Source: Clostridiaceae bacterium
GTDB taxonomy: Bacteria > Bacillota > Clostridia > Peptostreptococcales > Natronincolaceae
Reading direction: 5' to 3'
Length of the DNA: 53,047 nucleotides
Assembly (NCBI GenBank): GCA_020832135.1
Contig: JAFIFG010000125.1
Coordinates: forward strand, 1-53,047
Shown: piece after piece, positions 26,665 to 36,304 of the stretch
Layout: every line of letters begins with the position of its first letter
Numbering within the stretch: the first letter of the stretch is position 1
Made by a program: the position numbers and the translations under genes
Notes under the pieces: model-generated
What the model was told of the DNA's origin: nothing
What the model saw: only the letters and a program-made list of their open reading frames with translations
Database searches by the model: none

Positions 26665-27555
26665 TTACGGCACAATTAAATCCAGTGCCTGTTTTACGAT
26701 GGAGAAATTTACAGGAAGGTTCCCTCCCAACTCTCCATCTACATCTAAATCGATTTTTTTATCACTATGAACCTTGAGTTGATTCACTTGTAGATATTTT
26801 ATGGTAGGATGACTAGCATGATTTCCTGATAACACTTTGAAAAATATAGCGGCTACATCTATAAACTGACTATGTTCTACAATTAGCAAATCAAACTTAC
26901 CGTCATCGATTTTTGCTTCTGGTGCTATAAATTTAAATCCCCCCACAGAAGGACTATTAGCCAATAGAAAAAATAGTATTTCCTTTTCCTCTTCGATTCC
27001 ATCTATTTCAATTTTTATTTTTATAGGTCTAAACATTTGTTTAGAAAATTCTTTAATCCCCTCTACATAATAACCAAATTTCCCTAATACGGTTTTTGTT
27101 TCAGAGGAAACTTTATGGGCCACCTCCGGCAAAAGTCCCGCAGCTGCCACATTTAAAAAATATCTATCTCCTGCTACGCCTACATCTACCTTCTGTATTT
27201 TAGCACTGTGTATCATTTTGCTAAATTCCTCCACTTTACGTGGTACTTTTAAGTAGGTTCCAAAATCATTAATGGTGCCTGCCGGATAGATGGCAATTCT
27301 AGGTTTTGGTCCATCATGATCCATTACTCCATTTACAACCTCATTAACAGTACCATCCCCTCCTACTGTCACAATTAAATCATACTTACCACAGCTTTGT
27401 AATGCTAAGTTTTTTGCATCATCCTTGCCTTTTGTATGACTAATATCTATGCTTATATCTCCCTTACTCTTTAGGTTTTCCACTAATTTAGGTATATTTT
27501 TTTGAACGATTTGTCTACCTGCATTGGGATTACATATAATATGTATATTCTTCAT
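26665..27555 (-). CDS. YegS/DagK-like lipid kinase
   Basis: 296-residue diacylglycerol-kinase-catalytic-domain protein. The N-terminus NPNAGRQ, the VGGDGTVNEVVNG nucleotide loop, and YPAGTINDFG are diagnostic. These enzymes phosphorylate diacylglycerol or related lipids at the membrane. It is an isolated gene with AAGGGGAG before the ATG, convergent with the bactofilin operon. Confidence 0.9.
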   Translation of the reverse strand: MKNIHIICNPNAGRQIVQKNIPKLVENLKSKGDISIDISHTKGKDDAKNLALQSCGKYDLIVTVGGDGTVNEVVNGVMDHDGPKPRIAIYPAGTINDFGTYLKVPRKVEEFSKMIHSAKIQKVDVGVAGDRYFLNVAAAGLLPEVAHKVSSETKTVLGKFGYYVEGIKEFSKQMFRPIKIKIEIDGIEEEKEILFFLLANSPSVGGFKFIAPEAKIDDGKFDLLIVEHSQFIDVAAIFFKVLSGNHASHPTIKYLQVNQLKVHSDKKIDLDVDGELGGNLPVNFSIVKQALDLIVP

Positions 27556-27610
27556 CTCATTCTCCCCTTAAAACTTTTCTTCACAAACCTTTATTTTATT
27601 AAGTCCTATT

Positions 27611-29113
27611 CTATAGTATCGGTGTATATTCATTTGTTTTATTATGGTCTTTACTATTTTTATTTATATATATTTCTATTATTTTTCCTAATTTTTTTAT
27701 ACCTTGATGAATCTGATTTTTATCTACAGCAGCTATACTCAATCTAAAATAAGGAGTGTTGCTGTTGTGTAAGAAAAACAGATTTCCTGGTGCAAAGGCA
27801 ATATTTTCTTTGATAGCCCTGTCATATAGCTCTTTTGTGGAGAATCCACTAGGGAGCTTAAGCCAAAAGTTTACCCCTCCTTTGGGTACCCTATAGGTGA
27901 CTTCCTTCGGCATATAGTTATTGATGCTTTCCACCATTTCTTCAAAACGTTCTCTATACTGGTGCTCCATATACTTTATATGCTGCTGCCATATACCCTT
28001 CTCTAAATACAGTTGTAGCGCTCTTTGTAATAACCCAGAGGTGGATATATCCGTGGAATGCTTAGCCATCAGAAGATTGGCATATAGATTTTTAGGTGCT
28101 ACTAAAAACCCTAACCTCAACCCCGGCATGAAGATTTTTGAAAAACTCTTAATATAAATTACTAGTTCATTATGATCTAAGCTTTTTAAGGTTGCATTGT
28201 TTTCACCATAAAAGTTCAAATCACTTAAATAGTCATCCTCTACAATCAATAAATTATGTTTTTTAGCTATAGCTATAATCTTTTCTTTTTTTTCTAAAGT
28301 ATAGGATATGCCTGTTGGGTTTTGAAAATTAGGCATAAGGTATAAAAATTTAGGTTTATAAGTGAGAATTTTTTTCTCTAAGCTTTCTAAATCCAGTCCA
28401 TCCTCCTTAAGAGGTATATCTATAATCTTAGCACCCCTAGATTGAAAAACCGCCATGGCACCTGTATAGGAGGGGCTTTCAATCATTACATAGTCTCCAT
28501 AGTTCACAAGTCCCTTAGCTATTATATCTATACCCTGCTGTGCTCCAGATATAATCTGAATATTATTAACGTCGGTATACACTCCATAATAGCTAATATA
28601 TTCCTTTAGGGTTTTTCTTAAAGGGTAATACCCCTGACCCTCTTGGTAGCCAAAGGCGTCCCCTTTGTCCCTCTCTAATACCTCATTTAATACTTCTTTA
28701 AAATCCTCCACTGGAAATAAATCTGTAGAGGGAGTAGCACTGGCGAAATTAATTGTATTTTCTTCAATATGTATATGACCTTGGTCCATTAGAAAATTAG
28801 GAGATGTGGTGCTTTTTATTGTATTGATTCCAATAGATTCTGTTGTATTCTTTTGTAGCGAATCATAGGAAATATAGGTACCACTCCCTATTTTCTTGTA
28901 TACTAACCCTTCTTTCTCCAATATTCTATAGGCACTTACTACCGTTACATTATTTACATCCAACAGTACAGCCATTTTCCTAATAGGAGGAAGTCTGTCC
29001 CCCTGCTTTAGCTGTCCTTCAATTATTAGCTCCTTTAATGCTTTGTATAGCTGAAGGTACAAGTGGGCAGTATTTACATCCTTATTTAGTTTTATTCCCT
29101 CATATATTTTCAT
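27611..29113 (-). CDS. MocR/PdxR-type regulator (GntR HTH plus aminotransferase domain)
   Basis: 500 residues. The N-terminal GntR winged helix (LYLQLYKALKELIIEG, GDRLPPIRKMA) is joined to a fold-type I aminotransferase-like domain. The PLP lysine lies in IYIKSFSKIFMPGLRLGF, and NFQNPTGISY and VEDDYLSDLNF are cofactor-pocket motifs. MocR proteins use PLP as co-effector, often to control vitamin B6 or amino-acid genes. No such gene is adjacent. The C-terminus is extended by about 25 residues (SKDHNKTNEY). Confidence 0.9.
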   Translation of the reverse strand: MKIYEGIKLNKDVNTAHLYLQLYKALKELIIEGQLKQGDRLPPIRKMAVLLDVNNVTVVSAYRILEKEGLVYKKIGSGTYISYDSLQKNTTESIGINTIKSTTSPNFLMDQGHIHIEENTINFASATPSTDLFPVEDFKEVLNEVLERDKGDAFGYQEGQGYYPLRKTLKEYISYYGVYTDVNNIQIISGAQQGIDIIAKGLVNYGDYVMIESPSYTGAMAVFQSRGAKIIDIPLKEDGLDLESLEKKILTYKPKFLYLMPNFQNPTGISYTLEKKEKIIAIAKKHNLLIVEDDYLSDLNFYGENNATLKSLDHNELVIYIKSFSKIFMPGLRLGFLVAPKNLYANLLMAKHSTDISTSGLLQRALQLYLEKGIWQQHIKYMEHQYRERFEEMVESINNYMPKEVTYRVPKGGVNFWLKLPSGFSTKELYDRAIKENIAFAPGNLFFLHNSNTPYFRLSIAAVDKNQIHQGIKKLGKIIEIYINKNSKDHNKTNEYTPIL

Positions 29114-29253
29114 ATCCCATCACCATTCATCTATTATTAATTGTTTCCATACAATTTTTGAATATATTATACCATATATTTGAAGTTTAAACAAAACATT
29201 AAAGATTTTGGACATAAATAAGGCACGTTATCCGTGCCTATCTATAGTGTGTA

Positions 29254-29448
29254 TTAATCTCTCTTATATTTATCTACTAGCTTTTGTAATTCTTGAGCCT
29301 GCATACCACTTGTTTCTGCAAAATTCTTGAATGCTTTTGCTACTTCCTGATCACTTATTTGCTTTGAAAACATTTCAAAGTCTCTTACCATCTCTTGAGC
29401 ATCTAAAAGCTTTTTTGTAATCATATCTTTTGTTTCTAGATTCATCAT
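29254..29448 (-). CDS. Small helical protein (64 aa)
   Basis: Unrecognised. Two amphipathic helices (TKKLLDAQEMVRDFEMFSKQ and VAKAFKNFAETSGMQAQELQ) resemble half of a ferritin-like or spore-coat-type bundle. RBS AAGGAGG, two adjacent ATG codons. A small hairpin (GGCACG facing CGTGCC, 29222-29238) lies after the stop. Confidence 0.65.
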   Translation of the reverse strand: MMNLETKDMITKKLLDAQEMVRDFEMFSKQISDQEVAKAFKNFAETSGMQAQELQKLVDKYKRD

Positions 29449-29498
29449 CCAGCACCTCCTTTGCTTTGTAGTTATAGTTTTACTAATTGAAAAGTCAA

Positions 29499-31241
29499 TT
29501 ATGTATAAGAAAGTAATTTTTCAGCTTCTTTTATATATAATTTTAATAGGTCTTCAGTTTTTTCGCTAGATAACCTCCTGTCACAACTTTCTGTTTCAAA
29601 AAATCTGTTTGGGAAGGTTAGGTTCTGAAGCTTGAATCCCATATCTTCCTTTAATCTCATTTTTTCTAAAAATGTATCCAATCCTAATTTTTTTAATGTA
29701 TCCTCATTGACCTCATAACCTATACTATTTAATGCCTTTACCACTGTGGCATCATCATAAATTTTTCTTGCAAACAAACATATTACAAGGCTGTTTAACA
29801 TGTTTCTACTTATCTCCTCCTCCATAAGCTTTTTCACCAAAGCTTCATCGCTGTTCTCTTCATTCTCTTGATCTATAGAGTAACCTGCATTATCTAAATG
29901 TGAATGTCTAGCTCCTACAGCTTGACCCAAAATATTACCATAACCAGTATGGTATCCTGCTACTTCATTTTTACCTAGAACCATGGCAAAGTCTTCTCCA
30001 CCATATTTCTGAGTTGCATAATCTGTCCCTTCAGCTAAAGCTTCATAAAAAGCATTGGGCTTCTTTACAATATATTGAATTATTTTTTTATAGGTATCTA
30101 CATTTCCAAATTCAGGTGTTTCTATAGTATCCTTTATTGTTACAATATTTTTTTCAAAGGCCTCTGTTACCCATGCCAGTAAGACACCTGTAGATATAGC
30201 ATCTAGCCCTAATAACTCCACTACTTCTATAAGTTGAAGGACACCATCTAAGTCCCAGATCCCTACCATAGCACCTAAGCTATAGATCAATTCATGATCA
30301 TAGGATAAGGTTGTAGCCTCATATTCATAGGATTCTCCAAATTGCTTTCTCAATAAAGCTATATGAATACAGCCAATGGGGCAACCACTACAGGCTATCT
30401 TCTTTATTAACCTGTTTTCAGCAAAACTTTCTCCACTTATATTTCTTGCTTCATCACAGGAGTTTCTTTTAAAATTATGGATAGGTAAAGACTTCAAGTC
30501 ATTTAACAGGTTAATATTAATGGAGGTGCCCAAACCATGGTATTTTTCCATCATATCGGTTTCCGTTACTTTTTCATAAATCTCACTATATACTTTTTTA
30601 TAGTCCTTTAGATGCTCCATGGGTTTATTAGTCTCTCCTTCTATCACCATTGCCTTTAGGTTTTTGCTTCCCATGACACAACCTAAGCCTAATCGTCCGA
30701 AATGCCTATAGCTATCTATTGTTACGGAGGCAAATTTAACTTTATTCACTCCTCCTTCACCTATAGTCAGTATGGATCTGAGACCTCTGTGCCCCTCTTG
30801 GTCGTGGAGCAAGCGTGTTGCTTCATCAATATTCAAGTTCCATAATGGTTTTGCATCCTTTATTTTTACTTCATCACCATCTATGTGTATATATACAGGT
30901 TCCTTAGACTGCCCAACGATCACTATAGCATCCAAGTTCGCCATTCCCATTGCCATTGCCATTCTAAGGCCACCATAGCTTTCTCCAAGTTCGCCTGTTA
31001 ATGGAGATTTAAACATGCTACATACCTTTGTCACTACTGGGAATATAGTATTTAGTGGACCCTTAGCAAAGATAATGGGTTGTATGGCTTCTAAGGCTGG
31101 TTGATCTACTGCAACCTCCTGTTTTAGGAGCTGAGTAGCTAAAGCTACTCCACCTAAATATTGATTTAGATCGTCTCTCTTTTCTACTGTCGTCTTCTTT
31201 TTCGTTAAATCTATCTTTAAAATTCTCATGTATTTCTTCAT
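29499..31241 (-). CDS. Aldehyde:ferredoxin oxidoreductase family tungsto-enzyme
   Basis: 580 residues, AOR family (tungstobispyranopterin plus [4Fe-4S]). The cluster ligands are Cys284, Cys287 and Cys291 (ACSGCPIGC), with a fourth Cys late in the chain (SLVICLFAR). GELGESYGG and RHFGRLGLGCVMGSKNLKA are cofactor-binding segments near the N-terminus. AOR enzymes oxidise aldehydes to acids with ferredoxin, but diverged members have other substrates, and this one is not close enough to say. The ATG overlaps the ferredoxin stop (ATGA), so the two are translationally coupled. Cofactor synthesis genes (moeA, MOSC, mobA-fdhD) are elsewhere in the window. Confidence 0.9.
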   Translation of the reverse strand: MKKYMRILKIDLTKKKTTVEKRDDLNQYLGGVALATQLLKQEVAVDQPALEAIQPIIFAKGPLNTIFPVVTKVCSMFKSPLTGELGESYGGLRMAMAMGMANLDAIVIVGQSKEPVYIHIDGDEVKIKDAKPLWNLNIDEATRLLHDQEGHRGLRSILTIGEGGVNKVKFASVTIDSYRHFGRLGLGCVMGSKNLKAMVIEGETNKPMEHLKDYKKVYSEIYEKVTETDMMEKYHGLGTSININLLNDLKSLPIHNFKRNSCDEARNISGESFAENRLIKKIACSGCPIGCIHIALLRKQFGESYEYEATTLSYDHELIYSLGAMVGIWDLDGVLQLIEVVELLGLDAISTGVLLAWVTEAFEKNIVTIKDTIETPEFGNVDTYKKIIQYIVKKPNAFYEALAEGTDYATQKYGGEDFAMVLGKNEVAGYHTGYGNILGQAVGARHSHLDNAGYSIDQENEENSDEALVKKLMEEEISRNMLNSLVICLFARKIYDDATVVKALNSIGYEVNEDTLKKLGLDTFLEKMRLKEDMGFKLQNLTFPNRFFETESCDRRLSSEKTEDLLKLYIKEAEKLLSYT

Positions 31242-31651
31242 TGACTAGCCTCCATACCTATTACATCATGAGGACATTGTTTAGCACATAGTCCACATTG
31301 CTTGCAAAATACAGCTTTGTTACTTATGCTATCAAATCCTATTGCTTTAGCAACACAATTTTCTACACATTTTTTGCAGCCTATACAAAGTTCCTCTTTG
31401 TATTTTCCGCCTCCACCTTCTCTAGGGGTCAAGGCATCAGTTGGACAAGCTGCCGCACAAGCGGCATCTTTACAACCTCTACATATATTTACCACCATTC
31501 TCCCTTGATAGCCTCCACTGGTTTTTACAGCTATGGCACTATTTTTCAAGGAAAAATTTTTATAGACATTGGTGGCACAAGTTAACATACAGCTATAGCA
31601 TCCGATACATTGGCCTATATTTTTAACTTGTAATATTTTGTTCTTCTCCAT
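31238..31651 (-). CDS. Polyferredoxin partner of the AOR enzyme
   Basis: 137 residues, four Cys-rich motifs: CIGCYSCMLTC, CRGCKDAACAAACP, CIGCKKCVENC and CKQCGLCAKQCP, enough for up to four [4Fe-4S] clusters. This layout is common in electron-transfer subunits encoded immediately before AOR-type oxidoreductases. RBS AGGAGG. Inferred to pass electrons from the tungsten enzyme to the ferredoxin pool. Confidence 0.93.
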   Translation of the reverse strand: MEKNKILQVKNIGQCIGCYSCMLTCATNVYKNFSLKNSAIAVKTSGGYQGRMVVNICRGCKDAACAAACPTDALTPREGGGGKYKEELCIGCKKCVENCVAKAIGFDSISNKAVFCKQCGLCAKQCPHDVIGMEASQ

Positions 31652-31760
31652 ATACTACCTCCTATAGACCTGTTTTTTCAGTAAGGAATTTACTCTCATT
31701 ATTGCCCTGTCTTTAATTATTATTCGTATTTCTAGGGTTCTTGAAGTTTACCATAAATTA

Positions 31761-31910
31761 GTATAAAATGAGACTTAATTCAGAGGGAGGTTTTTTCCCA
31801 TTGAATTGTAGCCGAATTTATTTCGAGGATGTAGTGCTCGATCTCCTGCTTAGTAAGCGGGAGTCTTAGCAATACACCGAAGGTGGAATGAGATTTAATT
31901 CGAGGGGAAG
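31761..31910 (+). repeat. Palindromic interspersed repeat, copy C, with a partial second unit
   Basis: Opposite orientation to copies A and B. Contains GTATAAAATGAGACTTAATT, the GAGGG hairpin, the GTAGCC linker, a decayed second hairpin (CTCCTGCTT facing AAGCGGGAG) and the TTAGCAATACACCGAAGG tail. A second partial start (GGAATGAGATTTAATTCGAG, about 31885-31904) follows directly. The 300-base gap between the AOR operon and the ABC exporter holds nothing else. Confidence 0.72.
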
Positions 31911-31954
31911 CTTTTATTTACAAAATAGTATGAGTTACTTATAGAGGTGATTTT

Positions 31955-33700
31955 ATGGATAGCTTTAAAACATTAAAACCTTTTTTTATTGAGCATAAAT
32001 GGACCTATGTCCTAGGTATACTGTGTTTATTGGTGGTAGATCTTCTGCAGCTTCTTATTCCCGAAGTATTAAGAAGTGTTACTAATAACCTCGAAAGAAA
32101 CCTATTAACTTTTGATGGTCTCTTAATATATGCCTTTTATATTCTTTTGATAGGCTTAGGTTTAGCAGTTTTTAGATTTTTTTGGAGGATATTAATCTTA
32201 GGAGCCTCTAGAAAATTAGAATATCATTTAAGAAATAAACTTTTTTTACATCTATTAAATATGTCCACCACTTATTATAATCGTCATAAAACTGGGGATT
32301 TAATGGCCCATGTTACAAATGATATTCATGCGGTAAGAATGGCTTGTGGTCCAGGAATCGTCGCAATGACGGATGCTATCTTTTTAAACATAGCTGTTAT
32401 TGTTATGATGAGCTTTACAACAGATCTGCGACTGACAGCCTTAGCCTTATTGCCTATGCCTTTATTGATTTTTTCCATGACAAAATTCGGAAAACTTATC
32501 CATATAGGATTTAAAGAAGTTCAGGAGAGCTTTGCAGATGTTACGGATAAAGTTCAAGAAAATATATCGGGAATTAGGGTAGTCAAATCCTTCGCTCAGG
32601 AGGAGTCAGAAATTAAAGGCTTTGAAGAAAAGAATGAAATGTTGTTTCAAAAAAATATGAGGTTAGCAAAAATATTTGGCACCTTCCATCCCCTAGTACA
32701 ATTTTTGTCTGCCTTAAGCTTTGTTATCACCATTGGTTATGGCGGTACATTGGTGATTTACGGTACTATCTCTTTAGGGGACTTCGTAGCCTTTACCACC
32801 TATTTAGCCCTATTAGTATCCTCTATTTCTGTTATAGGTTGGGTTATCAATGTGATGCAGCGAGGCATGGCTTCAATGGACAGAATAGATATTATCCTAA
32901 AGGAACAGCCAGAAATTAAAGATACACCCTATTCTAAAAATTTAATAGATATAAAGGGAGATATTATCTTTAATGGTGTATCCTTTAAACATCCTAAAAG
33001 CTCCGAATATGCCTTAAAGGATATTTCCTTCCATCTTCCTAGCGGTCAAAGTCTAGGCATTATAGGTAGGACTGGTTCTGGTAAAACCACTATTCCTCAC
33101 CTTTTATTAAGGATTTATAACACCATAGAGGGTAGTATCTCTATAGATGATACATCGATAGAGGAAATTCAACTAAAATCCTTAAGAGAAAACATCGGTT
33201 TTGTAGATCAGGATAGCATTCTATTCTCTACCACCATCAAAGACAATATTGGTTTTGGTGTAGATACTTATACAATGGAGGAAGTTGAGAAATTCTCTAG
33301 AATTGCAGATATCCATGAAAATATTATGGATTTTCCTAACAAATACGAAACAACCGTCGGTGAAAGAGGCATTACTCTTTCAGGAGGACAAAAACAAAGA
33401 ATTTCTATTGCCAGGGCTTTAATAAAGAATCCTAAAATTTTAATCTTAGATGATTGCCTATCGGCTGTAGATACTAATACGGAGGAAAAAATTCTTTATG
33501 AACTAAAAAAGGAAATGAAACATAAAACCACCATCATTGTAGCCCATAGGGTTTCCACCATTAAAAATTGCGATAAAATTATTGTATTAGACCATGGTAC
33601 CATTATTGAAGAGGGTACTCATCAAGAGCTTTTAGATTTTAATGGTTTATATGCTGATATTTATGAAAAACAATTATTAGAAGAAAAAATATATAACTAA
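31955..33700 (+). CDS. ABC exporter half-transporter with degenerate catalytic site
   Basis: 581 residues: six-helix type-1 exporter domain, then an ATPase domain with Walker A GRTGSGKTT, signature LSGGQKQR and Walker B ILILDDCLSAVD. The residue after the Walker B Asp is Asp where Glu is catalytic, the hallmark of the weaker site in heterodimeric exporters such as BmrC or TM287. The next gene encodes the canonical half. Exports lipids, drugs or peptides; substrate not readable. RBS AGAGGTG. Confidence 0.92.
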   Translation: MDSFKTLKPFFIEHKWTYVLGILCLLVVDLLQLLIPEVLRSVTNNLERNLLTFDGLLIYAFYILLIGLGLAVFRFFWRILILGASRKLEYHLRNKLFLHLLNMSTTYYNRHKTGDLMAHVTNDIHAVRMACGPGIVAMTDAIFLNIAVIVMMSFTTDLRLTALALLPMPLLIFSMTKFGKLIHIGFKEVQESFADVTDKVQENISGIRVVKSFAQEESEIKGFEEKNEMLFQKNMRLAKIFGTFHPLVQFLSALSFVITIGYGGTLVIYGTISLGDFVAFTTYLALLVSSISVIGWVINVMQRGMASMDRIDIILKEQPEIKDTPYSKNLIDIKGDIIFNGVSFKHPKSSEYALKDISFHLPSGQSLGIIGRTGSGKTTIPHLLLRIYNTIEGSISIDDTSIEEIQLKSLRENIGFVDQDSILFSTTIKDNIGFGVDTYTMEEVEKFSRIADIHENIMDFPNKYETTVGERGITLSGGQKQRISIARALIKNPKILILDDCLSAVDTNTEEKILYELKKEMKHKTTIIVAHRVSTIKNCDKIIVLDHGTIIEEGTHQELLDFNGLYADIYEKQLLEEKIYN

Positions 33701-33711
33701 AGGTGATTTTT

Positions 33712-35775
33712 ATGAAAAGACATTTTCACAATGAAGCTATAAAAGGCAAGCCCTATGATGCTAAGCTTATGTCTCGACTCTTATCCTATGCTAAGCCCTA
33801 TTGGCTACCACTTATGATTTCTATTTTATTACTAACCTTAATAGCTGGGGTGGATATAGCCAGACCCTATATTATTAAAGTAGCTATTGACGATTATATA
33901 AATGTATATGATAGACCTATTACCCAGTATCCAGATGGGTTCGATTATGAATTTACTCCTACTGGACCACTACAATTAATACAGCACCATAGTAAAACTT
34001 ATTTAGTTAATGGCTACATTGGTGAGATAGATGCTGGGAGCTTTATCCTATCAGAGGAGGGGGATTTTCTCTTCTCAGAAGGAAGAACCTTTGAAGTTCA
34101 AAGCTTAGATGCTGAAGAAATCAAAGCATTTAGAAGAAATGACATACGTTCCATTCACCTTCTTGGTGTAGCCTATTTTGTATTAATTTCTTTAGGATTT
34201 TTATTTAACTATATACAGGTATATCTATTAAATTTTACTAGCAACAAAATTGTATTCCATATAAGACAGGAGTTATTTGACCATCTTCAAAATATGTCCC
34301 TTAGTTTTTTTGATAATAATCCTGTTGGTCGTCTGGTTACAAGAGTTACTAATGATACAGAAACCCTGCATGAAATGTATACCGGTGTATTGGTAAATCT
34401 GTTTAAGGATGTATTTGTACTGATAGGTATTATACTTATTATGTTTAGAATGAATCTACAATTAGCACTTTTTTCCCTTGCCATTGTCCCTATTATTTTA
34501 GTAATAGCCACCTTTTTTCGAGCCAAAGTACGGGAAGCATATAGACAAGTTCGGACAAGATTGGCTAGAATAAATGCTCTCTTAAATGAAAATTTTACTG
34601 GTATAAAAACTATACAGATCTTCAAACGAGAAAAACAACAGTTCCAAGAGTTTAATGAAGCCAATAATGAGCTTTTAGATGCTCACTTAAGACAAAATTT
34701 CATCTTAGCTATTTTCCGTCCTTCTATGGAAATCATTCGCTCTTTAGGTATAGCCATCATCCTTTGGTTTGGCGGTGGCCAAGTAATTCAACAACATATA
34801 GAATTCGGTGTGTTATTTGCCTTTATAGACTATCTAAAGCAATTTTTTAGACCTATTAATGATTTAACAGAAAAGTATAATGTATTGCAATCAGCCATGG
34901 CTTCTTCTGAAAGGATTTTTGATTTATTAGATGAAAAGCCAAACATTGCGGATTCCTCTAGTCCAATATTAAATCATAAGTTTAAGGGAGAAATAGAGTT
35001 CAGAAATGTATGGTTTGCCTATAAAGATGAGGATTGGGTATTAAAGGATATCAGCTTCAAGATCCATCCTGGTGAATCCGTTGCTTTTGTGGGTGCAACT
35101 GGGGCGGGAAAATCTTCTATTATTAATTTAATAGGTAGATTTTATGATATTCAAAAGGGGGAGATACTCATCGATGGAATAAACATCAAAACTATTCCCC
35201 TAATGGATTTAAGAAGAAACATCAGCATTGTTTTACAGGATGTTTTTATGTTTGCAGGAACCATCAAGGACAACATCATGTTGAATAATAAAGAGGTTAA
35301 TGATAAAGAAGTTGAAAATATAGCAAAATATGTAAATGCACATGAATTTATTGAAAAGCTTCCTAAGAAGTACGATGAGCCTATTATGGAAAGGGGTAAT
35401 AATTTATCGACAGGCCAACGACAGCTTTTATCTTTTGCCAGGGCATTAAGTTTTAATCCCTCTATTTTAATATTAGATGAAGCTACTTCTAATATTGATA
35501 CAGAAACAGAGGCCCTCATTCAAAAAACCATTAACAAAATTATTAAAGGTAGAACAACTATAGCAATAGCCCATAGGCTCTCTACTATACAGAACTGTGA
35601 TAAAATTATTCTTCTACACAAAGGTTACTTAAAGGAATCCGGTAATCATCAAGAGCTTTTGGCTACTCAAGGCCTCTATTACAATCTTTATAAACTACAA
35701 TATAACATAAAGCTTACTTCCGATAAGGTTATTACTCCTCCCAATACTAGACGAGGATACAGATATGAAACTTAA
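33712..35775 (+). CDS. ABC exporter half-transporter, catalytic partner
   Basis: 687 residues from ATG 33712 (AAGGTG, 8 bases upstream; a GTG at 33703 is too close to the RBS). Exporter domain with an extra extracellular loop of about 90 residues between helices 1 and 2 (PITQYPDGFDYEF to EIKAFRRN), as in BmrD/YheH. ATPase domain: Walker A GATGAGKSS, signature LSTGQRQLLS, Walker B ILILDEATSNID with the catalytic Glu. Starts 11 bases after its partner gene. Confidence 0.93.
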   Translation: MKRHFHNEAIKGKPYDAKLMSRLLSYAKPYWLPLMISILLLTLIAGVDIARPYIIKVAIDDYINVYDRPITQYPDGFDYEFTPTGPLQLIQHHSKTYLVNGYIGEIDAGSFILSEEGDFLFSEGRTFEVQSLDAEEIKAFRRNDIRSIHLLGVAYFVLISLGFLFNYIQVYLLNFTSNKIVFHIRQELFDHLQNMSLSFFDNNPVGRLVTRVTNDTETLHEMYTGVLVNLFKDVFVLIGIILIMFRMNLQLALFSLAIVPIILVIATFFRAKVREAYRQVRTRLARINALLNENFTGIKTIQIFKREKQQFQEFNEANNELLDAHLRQNFILAIFRPSMEIIRSLGIAIILWFGGGQVIQQHIEFGVLFAFIDYLKQFFRPINDLTEKYNVLQSAMASSERIFDLLDEKPNIADSSSPILNHKFKGEIEFRNVWFAYKDEDWVLKDISFKIHPGESVAFVGATGAGKSSIINLIGRFYDIQKGEILIDGINIKTIPLMDLRRNISIVLQDVFMFAGTIKDNIMLNNKEVNDKEVENIAKYVNAHEFIEKLPKKYDEPIMERGNNLSTGQRQLLSFARALSFNPSILILDEATSNIDTETEALIQKTINKIIKGRTTIAIAHRLSTIQNCDKIILLHKGYLKESGNHQELLATQGLYYNLYKLQYNIKLTSDKVITPPNTRRGYRYET

Positions 35776-35787
35776 CCTAAATCTACT

Positions 35788-35819
35788 AAAGGTGAAGAGA
35801 TTTTCTCTTCACCTTTTTT
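35788..35819. terminator. Terminator after the ABC exporter operon
   Basis: Stem AAAGGTGAAGAGA facing TCTCTTCACCTTT with a six-T run. The minus-strand Cys-rich ORF ends on the other side, so it may serve both. Confidence 0.88.
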
Positions 35820-35958
35820 AATCCTCCTGGAATACTATCCTTTCATACATTTCACATTGTTCCAACATACAGCACCCAATAACACAATGTATACATGTAT
35901 ACACACCACATTTTCTAGTTTGTTTTATATAGTTGTATTTCTTGGCTGACTTATTCAT
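35818..35958 (-). CDS. Possible Cys-rich small protein (46 aa)
   Basis: ATG at 35958, 12 bases after AAGGGAG. Six cysteines at residues 17, 22, 25, 29, 30 and 35 (CGVYTCIHCVIGCC) suggest metal or cluster binding. A competing ATG just upstream gives only four codons. The stop abuts a shared terminator, which supports a real gene. No family recognised. Confidence 0.45.
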   Translation of the reverse strand: MNKSAKKYNYIKQTRKCGVYTCIHCVIGCCMLEQCEMYERIVFQED

Positions 35959-36304
35959 TGTTCATTTCATCTCCCTTTTAATAATATGTAATATTATTAT
36001 ACTTTCATTTCTTTTTTCTGTCAATTGCATTTATTATATTTAATTTATTCAATTATCACCATTTTGTCAATTTGCTACACCCCCTTCCTTAGAATAGTTA
36101 ATTTCTTTAATTCCAATACTTTCGCTATTATTAATATATATTTTTACTGTATTAATATATATTTTTTTGATTTTTAATTTATTTCAGTTGCAAAATTCCA
36201 TATTGTTACTATATGCACAAAATGGAATTTTAAAAGTTCATAATAATTGCTTTAACTTGGAAAACTAATGTTGCTTAAGTTTACTCAAAGAAAGGAATGA
36301 GCTT
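35959..36304. promoter_or_regulatory. Regulatory region of the arginine deiminase gene
   Basis: No gene. Two 17-bp direct repeats TATTAATATATATTTTT at 36129-36145 and 36150-36166 are spaced 21 bases apart, the period of tandem ARG boxes. A 10-bp inverted repeat AAAATTCCAT/ATGGAATTTT (36192-36201 and 36222-36231) with a 20-base gap lies between them and the start codon. ArgR-type control is inferred, not shown. Confidence 0.5.
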
